In this document: piece after piece, positions 43,326 through 54,281 of the stretch
Layout: each line of letters starts with the position of its first letter
Position numbering within the stretch: the first letter of the stretch is position 1
Assembly (NCBI RefSeq): GCF_916619195.1
Contig: NZ_CAKAKL010000013.1
Span: forward strand, 92,529 to 156,528
DNA length: 64,000 bases
Direction of reading: 5' to 3'
Source: Inquilinus sp. Marseille-Q2685
GTDB lineage: Bacteria > Pseudomonadota > Alphaproteobacteria > DSM-16000 > Inquilinaceae
Notes under the pieces: model-generated
What the model saw: the letters and a program-made list of their open reading frames with translations, nothing else
Database searches by the model: none
Told to the model about the DNA's origin: nothing
Position numbers and translations under genes: made by a program

Positions 43326-44105
43326 TCAGCGATGCTTGAACGCTGGCGGCCGCTTCTCGGCGAAGGCGGCCATGCCCTCGCGCCGGGCCTCGGTGGCGAA
43401 GGGGGCGGGGAACAGCCGCCGCTCGAACAGGATGCCCTCGGCCAGCGGCGTCTCGTCGGCGCGGTGCACCGCCTCCTTCGCCATCATCGTGACCGGCAGC
43501 GAGTAGCCGGCGATCGTCTCCGCCGCCTTAACCGCCTCGGCCAGCAGCTCGGCCGCCGGAACGACCCGGGCGACCAGGCCCGATCGCTCGGCTTCCGCCG
43601 CATCCATCATCCGGCCGGTCAGCACCAGGTCCATCGCCTTGGACCGGCCGATCAGCTTGGTCAGCCGCTGGGTGCCGCCGGAGCCCGGGATGGTGCCCAG
43701 CTTGATCTCCGGCTGCCCGAACTTCGCCGTGTCGGCGGCGATGATGAAATCGCACATCATTGCGATCTCGCAGCCGCCGCCGAGCGCATAGCCGGCCACT
43801 GCGGCGATGATCGGCTTGCGCAGCTTGGTGATGCAGGTCCAGTTCTCGATCAGGTTGCCGCGATAGGCGGCGATGAAGTCCTTCGACGCCATCTCCTTGA
43901 TGTCGGCCCCGGCGGCGAAGGCCTTCTCCGAGCCGGTCAGGACGACGGCGCCGACGCCGTCATCGGCATCGAAGGCCGCGAGCGCCTGGGCGAGGTCCCG
44001 AAAGATCGCATCGTTCAGGGCGTTCAGCGCCTGCGGCCGGTTCAGGGTGATCAGGCCGACCCGGCCCCGGGTCTCGACCAGGATCGTTTCGTAGCTCGCG
44101 GTCAT
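43326..44105 (-). CDS. Enoyl-CoA hydratase
   Basis: This 259-residue crotonase-family protein hydrates 2-enoyl-CoA in fatty-acid oxidation. The start is ATG 44105. The oxyanion-hole motif AAGADIKEM, the CoA site [22 protein letters not shown], the catalytic pair around [17 protein letters not shown] (both glutamate positions present) and the C-terminal [10 protein letters not shown] are all there, so it should be an active short-chain hydratase. In rhizobia an enoyl-CoA hydratase sits next to mutM near dnaA, and the same order is seen here. Confidence 0.93.
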   Translation of the reverse strand: MTASYETILVETRGRVGLITLNRPQALNALNDAIFRDLAQALAAFDADDGVGAVVLTGSEKAFAAGADIKEMASKDFIAAYRGNLIENWTCITKLRKPIIAAVAGYALGGGCEIAMMCDFIIAADTAKFGQPEIKLGTIPGSGGTQRLTKLIGRSKAMDLVLTGRMMDAAEAERSGLVARVVPAAELLAEAVKAAETIAGYSLPVTMMAKEAVHRADETPLAEGILFERRLFPAPFATEARREGMAAFAEKRPPAFKHR

Positions 44106-44142
44106 GAAGCGTTCCTCCGCATCGGATTGATCGAACGCCCGG

Positions 44143-44973
44143 TCAGCGCTGGCAGACCGGGCAGAAGAAGGTGCTGCGGCCGGACTGGACCAGGCGCCGG
44201 ACCGTGCCGCGGCATCCCGGCGTCCGGCACGGCTCTCCCTCCCGGTCGTAGACCGACCAGGAGTGCTGGAAATAACCGAGCTCGCCGTCGACCTGCACAT
44301 AATCGCGCAGGGACGACCCGCCGGCCTCGATGGCGCGCTGCAGCACGGCCTTGATCTCCGGCACCAGCCGCGCCGCCCGGACGCCGGCGACCGAGGCGGC
44401 GACGCGGCGGGGCGAGATCCGCGCCGCCCACAGCGCCTCGCAGACATAGATGTTGCCGAGGCCGGCGACGACGCGCTGGTCCAGAAGGGCCGCCTTGATC
44501 GGCGTGATCTTCCGGGCCAGCGCCTGGTCCAGATAGGCGGCGTCGAACTCGTCCGACAGCGGTTCCGGCCCCAGCGCCTCCAGCGCCTTGTGGGCGTGCA
44601 GCGCGTTCTGGCTGACCAGGTCCATCATGCCGAAGCGGCGGGTGTCGTTGAAGGTGACGACCGACCCGGATTCGGTCTCGAACACCACATGGTCATGCGG
44701 GCTGACGATCTGCGGCCGGCCCTGGCTGACCATCATCCGGCCCGACATGCCGAGATGGACCAGAAGCACCATGCCGTCGTCGAGATGGATCAGAAGGTAT
44801 TTCGCGCGGCGGTCCAGCCGGACGATCCGCCGGCCGGTCAGCCGTTCGGCCATCCGCTCGGGCAGCGGGAATCGCAGGTCAGGGCGGCGCTGTTCGACGC
44901 GGGCCAGGCGCTGGCCTTCCAGGACGGGCACCAGGCCGCGGCGAACGGTCTCGACTTCGGGAAGCTCGGGCAT
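44143..44973 (-). CDS. mutM: Formamidopyrimidine-DNA glycosylase
   Basis: This 276-residue base-excision enzyme removes 8-oxoguanine. The start is fixed at ATG 44973 because the mature enzyme needs MPELPEVE, with Pro2 as the nucleophile and Glu3. The H2TH region ([21 protein letters not shown]) and the C-terminal zinc finger ([13 protein letters not shown] ... CPVC) are complete. It is divergent from ubiE with 47 bases between starts, the usual alphaproteobacterial layout. Confidence 0.96.
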   Translation of the reverse strand: MPELPEVETVRRGLVPVLEGQRLARVEQRRPDLRFPLPERMAERLTGRRIVRLDRRAKYLLIHLDDGMVLLVHLGMSGRMMVSQGRPQIVSPHDHVVFETESGSVVTFNDTRRFGMMDLVSQNALHAHKALEALGPEPLSDEFDAAYLDQALARKITPIKAALLDQRVVAGLGNIYVCEALWAARISPRRVAASVAGVRAARLVPEIKAVLQRAIEAGGSSLRDYVQVDGELGYFQHSWSVYDREGEPCRTPGCRGTVRRLVQSGRSTFFCPVCQR

Positions 44974-45020
44974 GGCCGGCACACTGGCACGGCGCGGCGC
45001 CGGACGCTATGGTCCCGGCC

Positions 45021-45782
45021 ATGAGCGACGCGCCCCGCAATCCTGAATCCCGCTGGTTCGGCGACACCGAGGTCGACCCGACCGAGAAGACCCACCGCGT
45101 CCACGGCGTCTTCACCAGCGTGGCCCGACGCTACGACCTGATGAACGACCTGATGAGCGGCGGCGTCCACCGGCTGTGGAAGGCCCAGTTCATCAGCGCC
45201 ATCCGGCCCCGGCCCGGCGAGGTCCTGCTGGACGTGGCCGGCGGCACCGGCGACATCGCTTTCCGCTTCCTCGACCGCGCCGGACCGACTGCACGCGCCA
45301 TCATCTGCGACCTGACCGAGGGCATGGTCGCGGTCGGCCGCGACCGGGCGATCGATAGCGGCCGCGTCGGCCCGATCCTGCACATGGTCGGCAACGCCGA
45401 ATCGCTGCCGGTCGCCGACCGGTCGGTCGACGTCTACACCATCTCCTTCGGCCTCAGGAACGTGACCCGGATCGACGACGCTCTGCGCGAGGCGCGGCGG
45501 GTGCTGAAGCCAGGCGGCCGCTTCTTCTGCCTGGAGTTCAGCAAGGTCGTGCTGCCGGGCCTCGACCGCGCCTACGACCTGTATTCCCGCGCCGTGATCC
45601 CGCGCATGGGCAAGGCGGTGGCCAAGGACGAGGACAGCTACCGCTACCTGGTCGAGAGCATCCGCCGCTTCCCCGACCAGCCGACCCTGGCCGAGCGAAT
45701 CGAGGTCGCCGGGCTGGAACGGGTGCGCTGGACCAACCTGTCGGCCGGCATCGCCGCGATCCATACGGGCTGGCGGATCTGA
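45021..45782 (+). CDS. ubiE: Ubiquinone/menaquinone C-methyltransferase
   Basis: This 253-residue SAM-dependent methyltransferase acts in ubiquinone synthesis. The SAM site is LLDVAGGTGDIAFRF. VHGVFTSVARRYDLMNDLMSGGVHRLWK near the start and SFGLRNVTRIDDALREARRVLKPGG are the UbiE signatures. The start at 45021 (MSDAPRN) follows a short divergent gap from mutM. In most alphaproteobacteria ubiB comes next; here a CcdAB pair does. Confidence 0.95.
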   Translation: MSDAPRNPESRWFGDTEVDPTEKTHRVHGVFTSVARRYDLMNDLMSGGVHRLWKAQFISAIRPRPGEVLLDVAGGTGDIAFRFLDRAGPTARAIICDLTEGMVAVGRDRAIDSGRVGPILHMVGNAESLPVADRSVDVYTISFGLRNVTRIDDALREARRVLKPGGRFFCLEFSKVVLPGLDRAYDLYSRAVIPRMGKAVAKDEDSYRYLVESIRRFPDQPTLAERIEVAGLERVRWTNLSAGIAAIHTGWRI

Positions 45783-45828
45783 CGATCCGGATCGGGCATC
45801 GCCCGCACCGATTGAACGAGCTCTCGAT

Positions 45829-45857
45829 TGCGCATAGACTGGGCGCTTCTATGCGCA
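45829..45857. promoter_or_regulatory. Perfect 10-bp inverted repeat at the ccdAB promoter
   Basis: TGCGCATAGA and TCTATGCGCA are exact inverted copies 9 bases apart and end 4 bases before the CcdA start. Toxin-antitoxin operons are normally repressed by their own antitoxin-toxin complex, so this is the likely autoregulatory operator. Confidence 0.65.
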
Positions 45858-45861
45858 TCAT

Positions 45862-46119
45862 ATGGTTGAAGAAATGCTCATCCGCTATCGGGAAGACGCC
45901 CCGAAGAAGCCCGTCAACTGCAGCATGAACAGCGAGCTCGTGGCTCGAGCGAAAGCCATGGGCATCAACGTCTCTGCGGCCGCAGAAGCCGGCCTCCTCA
46001 CCGCCATCGAACAGGCCGAGCGCCGGCGGATCCAAGAGGAAACCGATGCCTTGATGAGGTTCTGGAACGACCACGAGGCTCGATTCGGGTCGCCTGCCGA
46101 CGAGTATTGCGAGATCTGA
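45862..46119 (+). CDS. ccdA: CcdA-like antitoxin
   Basis: This 85-residue protein has the CcdA pattern: a short N-terminal DNA-binding ribbon (PKKPVNCSMNSELVARAKAMGINVSAAAEAGL) and an acidic, flexible tail (TDALMRFWNDHEARFGSPADEY) that binds and neutralises CcdB. ATG 45862 is used; ATG 45874 is an alternative. It is eight bases upstream of ccdB. GC content is visibly lower than in the flanking genes, which suggests acquisition. Confidence 0.85.
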   Translation: MVEEMLIRYREDAPKKPVNCSMNSELVARAKAMGINVSAAAEAGLLTAIEQAERRRIQEETDALMRFWNDHEARFGSPADEYCEI

Positions 46120-46127
46120 AGCCGCCG

Positions 46128-46445
46128 ATGGCGCAGTTCGATGTGCATCGGAATCTCGGAACGACGAAGGCTGAATTCCCTTACTTTGTCGTGCTGCAGT
46201 CGAGCCTGTTCCAGGAATCTCGGCGGCGCGTGGTCATTCCGCTGACCCGGACCACCGCCAGGCTTCCCCAAGCCGAGCGGCTGAATCCGGTGTTCGAGAT
46301 CGAGGGCGAGCTCTTCTCCCTGATGACCTTAGCCACTCTCAGCCTTCCGAAGGATCGTCTGGGACCGTTGGTCACAAACCTATCCGGTGAGAGCGACGCT
46401 ATCATCGCCGCTGTGGACTGGATGATGAACCGGGGCTTCGACTAG
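46128..46445 (+). CDS. ccdB: CcdB-like gyrase-poisoning toxin
   Basis: The protein has 105 residues, near the 101 of plasmid F CcdB. MAQFDVHRN opens it; a TTG seven codons upstream is in frame but less likely. PYFVVLQSSLFQESRRRVVIPLTR, ELFSLMTLATLSLPKDRLG and the C-terminal IIAAVDWMMNRGF fit the toxin fold, the last being the gyrase-binding helix (W-x-x-x-x-G region). CcdB traps GyrA-DNA complexes. It is the second gene of a two-gene unit inserted between ubiE and coaBC. Confidence 0.87.
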   Translation: MAQFDVHRNLGTTKAEFPYFVVLQSSLFQESRRRVVIPLTRTTARLPQAERLNPVFEIEGELFSLMTLATLSLPKDRLGPLVTNLSGESDAIIAAVDWMMNRGFD

Positions 46446-46570
46446 GATTTCACGGCCACCGTCGCGCATTTCGTCGCAAGCAACGAATGGAGGGCTTGCC
46501 GAATCCGGCTGAGGGCCCTAAAGAACATTCATGCGATGTAGTTCGCCCTCCGCCGCCCTGGGGACCTGTC

Positions 46571-47800
46571 GTGACGCTGACGCTGCGTGACCGCCGCATC
46601 CTGCTGGTCATCGCGGGCGGCATCGCCGCCTACAAGTCGCTGGACCTGATCCGGCGCCTGCGTGAGCGCGGCGCCCGGGTACGCTGCATTCTGACTCAAG
46701 CCGCGACCGAGTTCGTCACTCCCCTCGCCGTCGCCGCCCTGACCGAGGACAAGGTCTATCGCGAGTTGTTCTCGCTGACCGACGAATCGGAGATGGGCCA
46801 CATCCGGCTGTCGCGCGACGCCGACCTTCTGGTGGTGGCCCCGGCCACCGCCAACATCCTGGCGCGGATGGCGGCCGGTCTGGCCGACGACCTGGCCACC
46901 ACCGCCCTCCTGGCCACCGACAAGCCGGTGCTGGTGGCGCCGGCGATGAATGTCCGCATGTGGGACCACCCGGCGACCCGCGACAACCTGGCGCTGCTGC
47001 AGCGCCGCGGGGTACGCGTGGTCGGACCCAATCCGGGCGAGATGGCCTGCGGCGAGTACGGCCCCGGCCGCATGTCCGAGCCGCTGGAGATCATCGCCGC
47101 AATCGAGGCTTACTTCGCCGAATTCGACCGCTTCGGCACCGGCGGGCCGCTGCAGGACCGCCACATCATCGTCACCAGCGGCCCGACCCACGAGCCGATC
47201 GACCCGGTGCGCTACATCGCCAACCGCTCCTCCGGCAAGCAGGGCCACGCTATCGCCGCGGCGCTGCGCCAAGCCGGGGCGCGGGTGACGCTGGTGACCG
47301 GCCCGACCCATGAGCCGCCGCCGCACGGCGTTACTGTCGTGCCGATCGAAACGGCGGACGAGATGATGGCCGCCTGCCGGGCCGCCCTGCCGGCCGATGC
47401 TGCGGTCTGCGCCGCGGCCGTGGCCGACTGGCGCGTCGCCGCGCCCTCCGGCCGGAAGATCAAGAAGGGCGCCGGTGGGCCTCCGGCCCTGGCCCTGGCC
47501 GAGAACCCCGACATCCTGGCGACGCTGAGCGCCCCCGGCCCCGACCGGCCGGCCCTGGTGGTGGGCTTTGCCGCCGAGACCGAGGACGTGATCTCCCATG
47601 CCCAGGCCAAGCGCGCCCGCAAGGGCTGCGACTGGATCCTGGCCAACGACGTGTCGCCCGGCACCCAGGCCTTCGGCGGCGATTCGAACATCCTGCACCT
47701 GATCACGGCCGAGGGTGCCCAGACCTGGCCGCGGCTGAGCAAGGCCGATATCGGCACCCGCCTGGCCGGCGCGATCGCCCGGCATTTCGAGAAAGGCTGA
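46571..47800 (+). CDS. coaBC: Bifunctional phosphopantothenoylcysteine decarboxylase/synthetase
   Basis: This 409-residue coenzyme A enzyme starts at GTG 46571, which follows GGGGAC by six bases; an upstream ATG at 46487 adds 28 residues of no family likeness. The CoaC flavin domain has [17 protein letters not shown], the catalytic His ([14 protein letters not shown]), [17 protein letters not shown] and [13 protein letters not shown]. CoaB follows from ~185 ([47 protein letters not shown]). It is followed by dut ten bases on. Confidence 0.95.
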   Translation: MTLTLRDRRILLVIAGGIAAYKSLDLIRRLRERGARVRCILTQAATEFVTPLAVAALTEDKVYRELFSLTDESEMGHIRLSRDADLLVVAPATANILARMAAGLADDLATTALLATDKPVLVAPAMNVRMWDHPATRDNLALLQRRGVRVVGPNPGEMACGEYGPGRMSEPLEIIAAIEAYFAEFDRFGTGGPLQDRHIIVTSGPTHEPIDPVRYIANRSSGKQGHAIAAALRQAGARVTLVTGPTHEPPPHGVTVVPIETADEMMAACRAALPADAAVCAAAVADWRVAAPSGRKIKKGAGGPPALALAENPDILATLSAPGPDRPALVVGFAAETEDVISHAQAKRARKGCDWILANDVSPGTQAFGGDSNILHLITAEGAQTWPRLSKADIGTRLAGAIARHFEKG

Positions 47801-47810
47801 TCCCGACCCG

Positions 47811-48269
47811 ATGACCGAAGCCGTCTCCATCGCCGTCACCCGCCTGCCGCACGGCGCCGACCTGCCCCTGCCCGCCGCCGCCACCGCGCAGTCGGCCGGG
47901 CTGGACCTGCTCGCGGCCGTGGCGGAGCCGGTGACGGTGGCGCCCGGGCGCCGGGTGCTGATCCCGACCGGTATCGCCATCGCCCTGCCCGCCGGCTGGG
48001 AGGCGCAGGTGCGCCCGCGCTCCGGCCTCGCCCTCAAGCACGGCATCACCATCGTCAACGCGCCGGGCACGATCGACTCCGACTACCGCGGCGAGATCGG
48101 CGTGGTGCTGATCAACCATGGCGACGAGCCGGTCGCCATCACCCGGGGGATGCGCATCGCCCAGATGGTCGTGGCCCGCCACGCGACCGTCGCCTGGGAC
48201 GAGCGGCAGAGCCTCGCCACCACCGCCCGGGGCACGGGCGGCTACGGATCCACCGGAACGGGAGCCTGA
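47811..48269 (+). CDS. dut: dUTP diphosphatase
   Basis: This 152-residue trimeric dUTPase has all five motifs: [33 protein letters not shown] (with the catalytic Asp), [10 protein letters not shown] and the C-terminal [10 protein letters not shown] arm that closes over the nucleotide. It keeps uracil out of DNA and supplies dUMP. It follows coaBC and precedes the Rrf2 regulator by three bases. Confidence 0.97.
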   Translation: MTEAVSIAVTRLPHGADLPLPAAATAQSAGLDLLAAVAEPVTVAPGRRVLIPTGIAIALPAGWEAQVRPRSGLALKHGITIVNAPGTIDSDYRGEIGVVLINHGDEPVAITRGMRIAQMVVARHATVAWDERQSLATTARGTGGYGSTGTGA

Positions 48270-48272
48270 CGG

Positions 48273-48731
48273 ATGTTCCGACTGCCCAAGAAGATGCTGT
48301 TCGCGATCGAGGCGGTTCTCGACATCGCCTACAACGCCGTCGACACGCCGGTGCAGAGCGCCGAGATCACCAAGCGCCAGGGCATCCCGCGCCGGTATCT
48401 GGAGCAGGTGCTGCAGCAGCTGGTCAGGGTCGACATCCTGAGCGGGGTGCGCGGGCCGCGCGGCGGCTACCGCCTGGCACGGGAGCGCCGTCGGATCACG
48501 GTCGGCGAGATCGTCCGCGCCATCCGGTCGCTGGAGACGGCGGCGGACGACGAGGAGGCGCTGCCGCCGGGGTCCCGCCTGGGCCAGGAGATCGTCCGCC
48601 CGCTGTGGCAGGAGCTGCAGGAGGAGGCGGTCAGGAAGCTCGACGCCCTGACCATCGAGGATCTGGCAAACCAGGCGCGCGACAGGGGCATCCCGCGCGA
48701 GCGGGCCGCCCCCGTGGACTTCTCGATCTAG
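48273..48731 (+). CDS. Rrf2 family transcriptional regulator without Fe-S cysteines
   Basis: The protein has 152 residues. The winged helix is in VQSAEITKRQGIPRRYLEQVLQQLVRVDILSGVRGPRGGYRLARE, the Rrf2 hallmark. There is no cysteine in the whole protein, so it cannot hold an IscR/NsrR-type cluster; CymR, the cysteine regulator, is likewise cluster-free. The next gene is cysK, so control of cysteine synthesis is likely. It lies three bases after dut. A 10-bp palindrome at 48786 precedes cysK. Confidence 0.9.
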   Translation: MFRLPKKMLFAIEAVLDIAYNAVDTPVQSAEITKRQGIPRRYLEQVLQQLVRVDILSGVRGPRGGYRLARERRRITVGEIVRAIRSLETAADDEEALPPGSRLGQEIVRPLWQELQEEAVRKLDALTIEDLANQARDRGIPRERAAPVDFSI

Positions 48732-48785
48732 CCTGTCCGGGTTGATCCGAGCGGCTGGCCTTCCCCAGGGCCGACGCGTATATAT

Positions 48786-48795
48786 GTTGATCAAC
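48786..48795. promoter_or_regulatory. Palindrome GTTGATCAAC upstream of cysK
   Basis: This is a perfect 10-bp palindrome in an AT-rich stretch 26-35 bases before the cysK start, just after the Rrf2 gene. It overlaps the likely promoter (TATATA at 48779-48784). It is a candidate operator for the neighbouring Rrf2 protein. Confidence 0.4.
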
Positions 48796-48820
48796 CGATT
48801 TGACGCCCCTGGAGAGTAAT

Positions 48821-49795
<975 letters not shown>

Positions 49796-49822
49796 GCTCC
49801 GCCTTCTCAGTGCGTGCGGGGG

Positions 49823-49846
49823 AAGCGGGCCTTCGGGCCCGCTTTT
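49823..49846. terminator. Rho-independent terminator after cysK
   Basis: AAGCGGGCC and GGCCCGCTT form a 9-bp stem closed by a TTCG tetraloop, followed by TTCATTT. It is 28 bases after the cysK stop and abuts the end of the convergent ABC-F gene, which may also use it. Confidence 0.9.
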
Positions 49847-51438
49847 CATTTGTCCAAGGCGATGACCCGGTCGATGCCGACGGCCTCGAGGAAGTCCGGA
49901 TCGTGGCTGGCCACCAGCAGGGCGCCGTCATAGGCGGCCACCGCCCGCTCGATCGCCGCGATCGAGTCGAGGTCGAGATGGTTGGTCGGCTCGTCCAGGA
50001 TCAGCAGCCGCGGCGGCCGCGGCCCGCCCAGCACGCAGGCCAGTGCCGCCCGCAGCGTCTCGCCGCCGCTGAGCTCGCCGGCCGGGCGCAGCGCCGCATC
50101 GGCCCGGAACAGGAAGCGCGCCAGCGCCGCCCGGCAGGCGTTGTCGGTCGCCTCCGGATGCATCGCCCGAAAGTTCTCCAGGATGGTCCGGTCCAGCCGC
50201 AGCCCACCCGCCCGCTGGTCGAGCATGGCCACGCCGCCGCCGAAGCGGCGGATCCGGCCCTGATCCGGCTGCAGCTCCCCGGCCGCGAGGCGCAGCAGCG
50301 TCGACTTGCCGGCGCCGTTCGGCCCGGTCACCGCCACCCGCTCCGGCCCGGTCACGGCGAAGGACAGGTCGCGCAGCACCGGCCGCTCAGCGCCCAGGGG
50401 ACCCCAGGACACATGCTCGAAGGCCAGGACGGTGGTGCCGGCGGCCAGACCGGTCGACGGCACCGAGGCCGCCAGGGTGTCAGTGCGCTCGACCGCGGCC
50501 CGCGCCTCGGCCAGCGCCGCCTCGGCCCCCTCCTCCCGCCGGTCGCGCAGGCCGGTCTGGCGGGACTGGCTCTGCCCGGCCTTCTCCTTCTTGAAGTCCA
50601 GCAGGATCCTGGCCTGGCCGCCGCCGGCGCGGGATTTGTGGGCGCGGGAATCGCTGCGGGCCTTGCGCTCCAGCGCCGCCTGCCGCTCCCGCGCCAGCCG
50701 TGCCGCCTCCTGCTCAGCATGGGCCAGGTCGTGCCGCGCCGCCTCGGCATCGGCCTCGCGCCGGGCCCGGTAGTCGTCCCAGTTGCCGCCATAGACGCGG
50801 GCGCCGAGGCTGGAGAGCTCGACGATCCGGTCCATCCGGCGCAGCACCTCGCGGTCGTGGCTGACCACCAGGGCGCCGCCGCGCCAGCCCTCCAGCAGGG
50901 CGCAGACGGCGTCGCGGCCGCCGGCATCGAGGTTGTTGGTCGGCTCGTCCAGCACCAGCATGTCCGGCGGGTCGACCAGCAGCCCGGCCAGGGCCAAGCG
51001 CGTGGCCTCGCCGCCGCTCAGCGTACCGAGCGGGCGGCGCAGGTCGAGATCGGCGGGCAGGCCCCTCTTGGGCCGCGCCGCGGCCGCCCGTTCCTCCCCC
51101 GTCCAGTCGGCGGCGGCGAGGTCCTCCTCGTCCCCCTCCCCCGCCAGCAACCGGTCGAGCCGGGCCAGGGCCGGGGCGATGCCGAGCGCGTCGGCGGCGG
51201 TCATGCCGGCCGAAACCTGCACGGCCTGGGGCAGCAGGCCGATCCGGCCCTGCCTCAGGACCCGGCCGGATTGCGGCGCGATCTCGCCCAGCAGCAGGCG
51301 CAGCAGCGTCGACTTGCCGACGCCGTTGCGGCCGACGAGGCCGGTCCTCTCGGCCCCGAAAGCGAGCGTCAGATCCTCGAAGAGCGGGCGGTGGTCAGGG
51401 GTGTGGTGGGACAGCGACTCGGCGGCAAGGAGAGGCAT
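49846..51438 (-). CDS. ABC-F family ATPase
   Basis: This 530-residue soluble protein has two ABC domains and no membrane segments. Domain 1 has GLVGRNGVGKSTLL, LSGGEATRLALAGLL and LVLDEPTNNLDAGGR. Domain 2 has VAVTGPNGAGKSTLL, LSGGETLRAALACVL and LLILDEPTNHLDLDS. The ~80-residue linker is charged and helical (EAARLARERQAALERKARSDSRAHK), the ribosome-exit-site arm. ABC-F proteins act on stalled or antibiotic-bound ribosomes. It is not clearly EttA or Uup. A leader ORF overlaps its start, suggesting translational control. Confidence 0.9.
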   Translation of the reverse strand: MPLLAAESLSHHTPDHRPLFEDLTLAFGAERTGLVGRNGVGKSTLLRLLLGEIAPQSGRVLRQGRIGLLPQAVQVSAGMTAADALGIAPALARLDRLLAGEGDEEDLAAADWTGEERAAAARPKRGLPADLDLRRPLGTLSGGEATRLALAGLLVDPPDMLVLDEPTNNLDAGGRDAVCALLEGWRGGALVVSHDREVLRRMDRIVELSSLGARVYGGNWDDYRARREADAEAARHDLAHAEQEAARLARERQAALERKARSDSRAHKSRAGGGQARILLDFKKEKAGQSQSRQTGLRDRREEGAEAALAEARAAVERTDTLAASVPSTGLAAGTTVLAFEHVSWGPLGAERPVLRDLSFAVTGPERVAVTGPNGAGKSTLLRLAAGELQPDQGRIRRFGGGVAMLDQRAGGLRLDRTILENFRAMHPEATDNACRAALARFLFRADAALRPAGELSGGETLRAALACVLGGPRPPRLLILDEPTNHLDLDSIAAIERAVAAYDGALLVASHDPDFLEAVGIDRVIALDK

Positions 51439-51499
51439 GGCGGCTCGACGGAGGCAGCGTGACGGGACGGATGAAATGCCGGTCCGTGCTGCGATCCAT
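51395..51499 (-). CDS. 34-residue leader ORF overlapping the ABC-F start
   Basis: This short ORF has its own strong ribosome site (AGGAGAGG five bases upstream of ATG 51499) and stops inside the ABC-F gene, 44 bases after its ATG, in another frame. It begins MDRSTDRHFIRPVTLPPSS and ends in a basic, Pro-rich segment (CRRVAVPPHP). The ABC-F gene has no comparable site of its own, so its ATG (51438) would be reached through, or blocked by, translation of this ORF. Attenuation leaders are common for ABC-F genes. Function here is an inference. Confidence 0.6.
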   Translation of the reverse strand: MDRSTDRHFIRPVTLPPSSRHASPCRRVAVPPHP

Positions 51500-51606
51500 C
51501 AGGGCCTCTCCTGCGCTGTGAGGGCGGCAGCATAGCCGCAAACATTCTCCAGGCAAACCGGGGCATAGGCGCGCATGCTTCCCATGGGAGGAGAAGGAGA
51601 CCTGAG

Positions 51607-51960
51607 ATGGCGGATGAGGAGACGGTCCGGCGGGCCGCGCTGGCCCTGCCGGAGGTGACGGAGGAGGCGCATTGGGAGCGGCCATCCTTCCGGGTCGGCG
51701 GCAGGATCTTCGCCGTGCTGCGCCCGGCGGAGCGCCGGACGGTGCTGAAGCTGCCGCACGACCACCAGGAGATGCTGTTCGCGGTTCGCCCGGAGGCCTT
51801 CGCCCCGGCGCGCTGGGGCCGGCTGGTCTGGACCTTCGTCGCGCTGCCGCAGGTCGACGACGAACAGATGGCGGCGCTGATGGCCGAAGCTTGGCGCGAG
51901 GTGGCGCCGAAACGGCTGGTCCGGCTGACCGGCATGGACAGCCCACCGCCGCCGCGCTAG
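51607..51960 (+). CDS. MmcQ/YjbR family protein
   Basis: This 117-residue small DNA-binding-like protein has the MmcQ/YjbR pattern: RRAALALPEVTEEAHWERPSFRVGGRIFAVL at the start and MAEAWREVAPKRLVRL at the end, with a CyaY-like fold expected. The role of the family is unsettled. ATG 51607 follows GGAGAAGGAGA. It is 32 bases before the P1 peptidase gene on the same strand. Confidence 0.9.
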   Translation: MADEETVRRAALALPEVTEEAHWERPSFRVGGRIFAVLRPAERRTVLKLPHDHQEMLFAVRPEAFAPARWGRLVWTFVALPQVDDEQMAALMAEAWREVAPKRLVRLTGMDSPPPPR

Positions 51961-51992
51961 CCCCGACGGATGATGCAGCCGAGGAGCCGACG

Positions 51993-53093
51993 ATGACCAA
52001 GCCGCGTGCCCGAGACCTGGGCATTCCCTTCGACGGCGAGCCCGGACCGCTCAACGCCGTCACCGATGTCGCGGGGGTCGAGGTCGGCGCCGCCACCATC
52101 ATCGCCGGCGACGGCAGGCTGGAGGTCGGGCGCGGGCCGGCGCGCACCGGCGTCACCGCCATCCTGCCGCGCGGTCGCGTCTTCGACCCGGTCTTCGCCG
52201 GCACCGCCGTGCTGAACGGCAATGGCGAGATGACCGGGACGATCTGGATCGAGGAGTCGGGCTTCCTCGAAGGGCCGGTGATGATCACCAACAGCCACAG
52301 CGTCGGCACCGTGCGCGACGCCGTGATCGGCTGGCAGGGCCGCCGCGGGCTGGTGGCGCCGCTGGCCCACGACCTCTACTGGTGCCTGCCGCTGGTGGCC
52401 GAGACCTGGGACGGCATCCTGAACGACATCAACGGCTTCCACGTCACGGCGCAGCATGCGGTCGAAGCGCTGGACGGCGCCCGGCCGGGCCCGGTGGCGG
52501 AGGGCAATGTCGGCGGCGGCACCGGCATGTCGCTGTTCGGATTCAAGGGCGGCACGGGCACGGCCTCACGCCGGCTCTCACCCGAAGAGGGCGGCCACAT
52601 CGTCGGCGTGCTGGTGCAGGGCAATTTCGGCCGCCGCAAGAACCTGATGATCGCCGGCGTGCCGGTCGGGCGCGAGATCCCCGACCTGCTGCCCAACCTG
52701 GCCTGGGACCGCGACGCCGGCTCGATCATCGTGGTGGTCGCCACCGATGCGCCGCTGCTGCCGCACCAGCTGAAGCGCCTGGCGCGGCGGGCGACGATCG
52801 GCATCGCCCGCACCGGCGGCTATGGCGCCAACAGCAGCGGTGACATCTTCCTGGCCTTCTCCACCGCCAATCCCGGCGCCTTCAGCCGCAGGGACAGCCG
52901 CCTGGTGCAGGTGCTGCCGAACGATGCCATGGAAGGGCTGATCGAGGCCACGGCCCAGGCGACCGAAGAGGCGATCGTCAACGCGCTCGTCGCGGCCGAG
53001 ACCATGACCGGCCGCGACGGCAACACGCTGCATGCGATCCCGCATGAGCGGCTGCGGGAGATCCTGAGGAAATACAACCGCTTGTCGGAATGA
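51993..53093 (+). CDS. P1 family (DmpA-type) self-processing aminopeptidase
   Basis: The protein has 366 residues from ATG 51993 with GAGGAG six bases upstream. P1 peptidases cleave themselves before a serine that becomes the nucleophile; the site is in RTGGYGANSSGDIFLAFS. NAVTDVAGVEVGAATI at the start, ITNSHSVGTVRDA and EGNVGGGTGMSLFGFKGGTGTASR fit DmpA/BapA. Members remove N-terminal D- or beta-amino acids. It starts 32 bases after the MmcQ/YjbR gene on the same strand. Confidence 0.92.
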   Translation: MTKPRARDLGIPFDGEPGPLNAVTDVAGVEVGAATIIAGDGRLEVGRGPARTGVTAILPRGRVFDPVFAGTAVLNGNGEMTGTIWIEESGFLEGPVMITNSHSVGTVRDAVIGWQGRRGLVAPLAHDLYWCLPLVAETWDGILNDINGFHVTAQHAVEALDGARPGPVAEGNVGGGTGMSLFGFKGGTGTASRRLSPEEGGHIVGVLVQGNFGRRKNLMIAGVPVGREIPDLLPNLAWDRDAGSIIVVVATDAPLLPHQLKRLARRATIGIARTGGYGANSSGDIFLAFSTANPGAFSRRDSRLVQVLPNDAMEGLIEATAQATEEAIVNALVAAETMTGRDGNTLHAIPHERLREILRKYNRLSE

Positions 53094-53095
53094 AC

Positions 53096-53114
53096 TGAGG
53101 CGGCAGCCGCCGCC

Positions 53115-53117
<3 letters not shown>
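53096..53117. terminator. Hairpin between convergent P1 peptidase and ccrM genes
   Basis: TGAGGCGGC and GCCGCCTCA pair perfectly over 9 bp with a 4-base loop directly after the peptidase stop and touching the ccrM stop. No T-run follows, so termination is uncertain. Confidence 0.5.

Positions 53118-54281
<1,164 letters not shown>

Noticed and set aside
48273..48731. Rrf2 protein as IscR
   Set aside because: IscR needs three cysteines for its Fe-S cluster; this protein has none.
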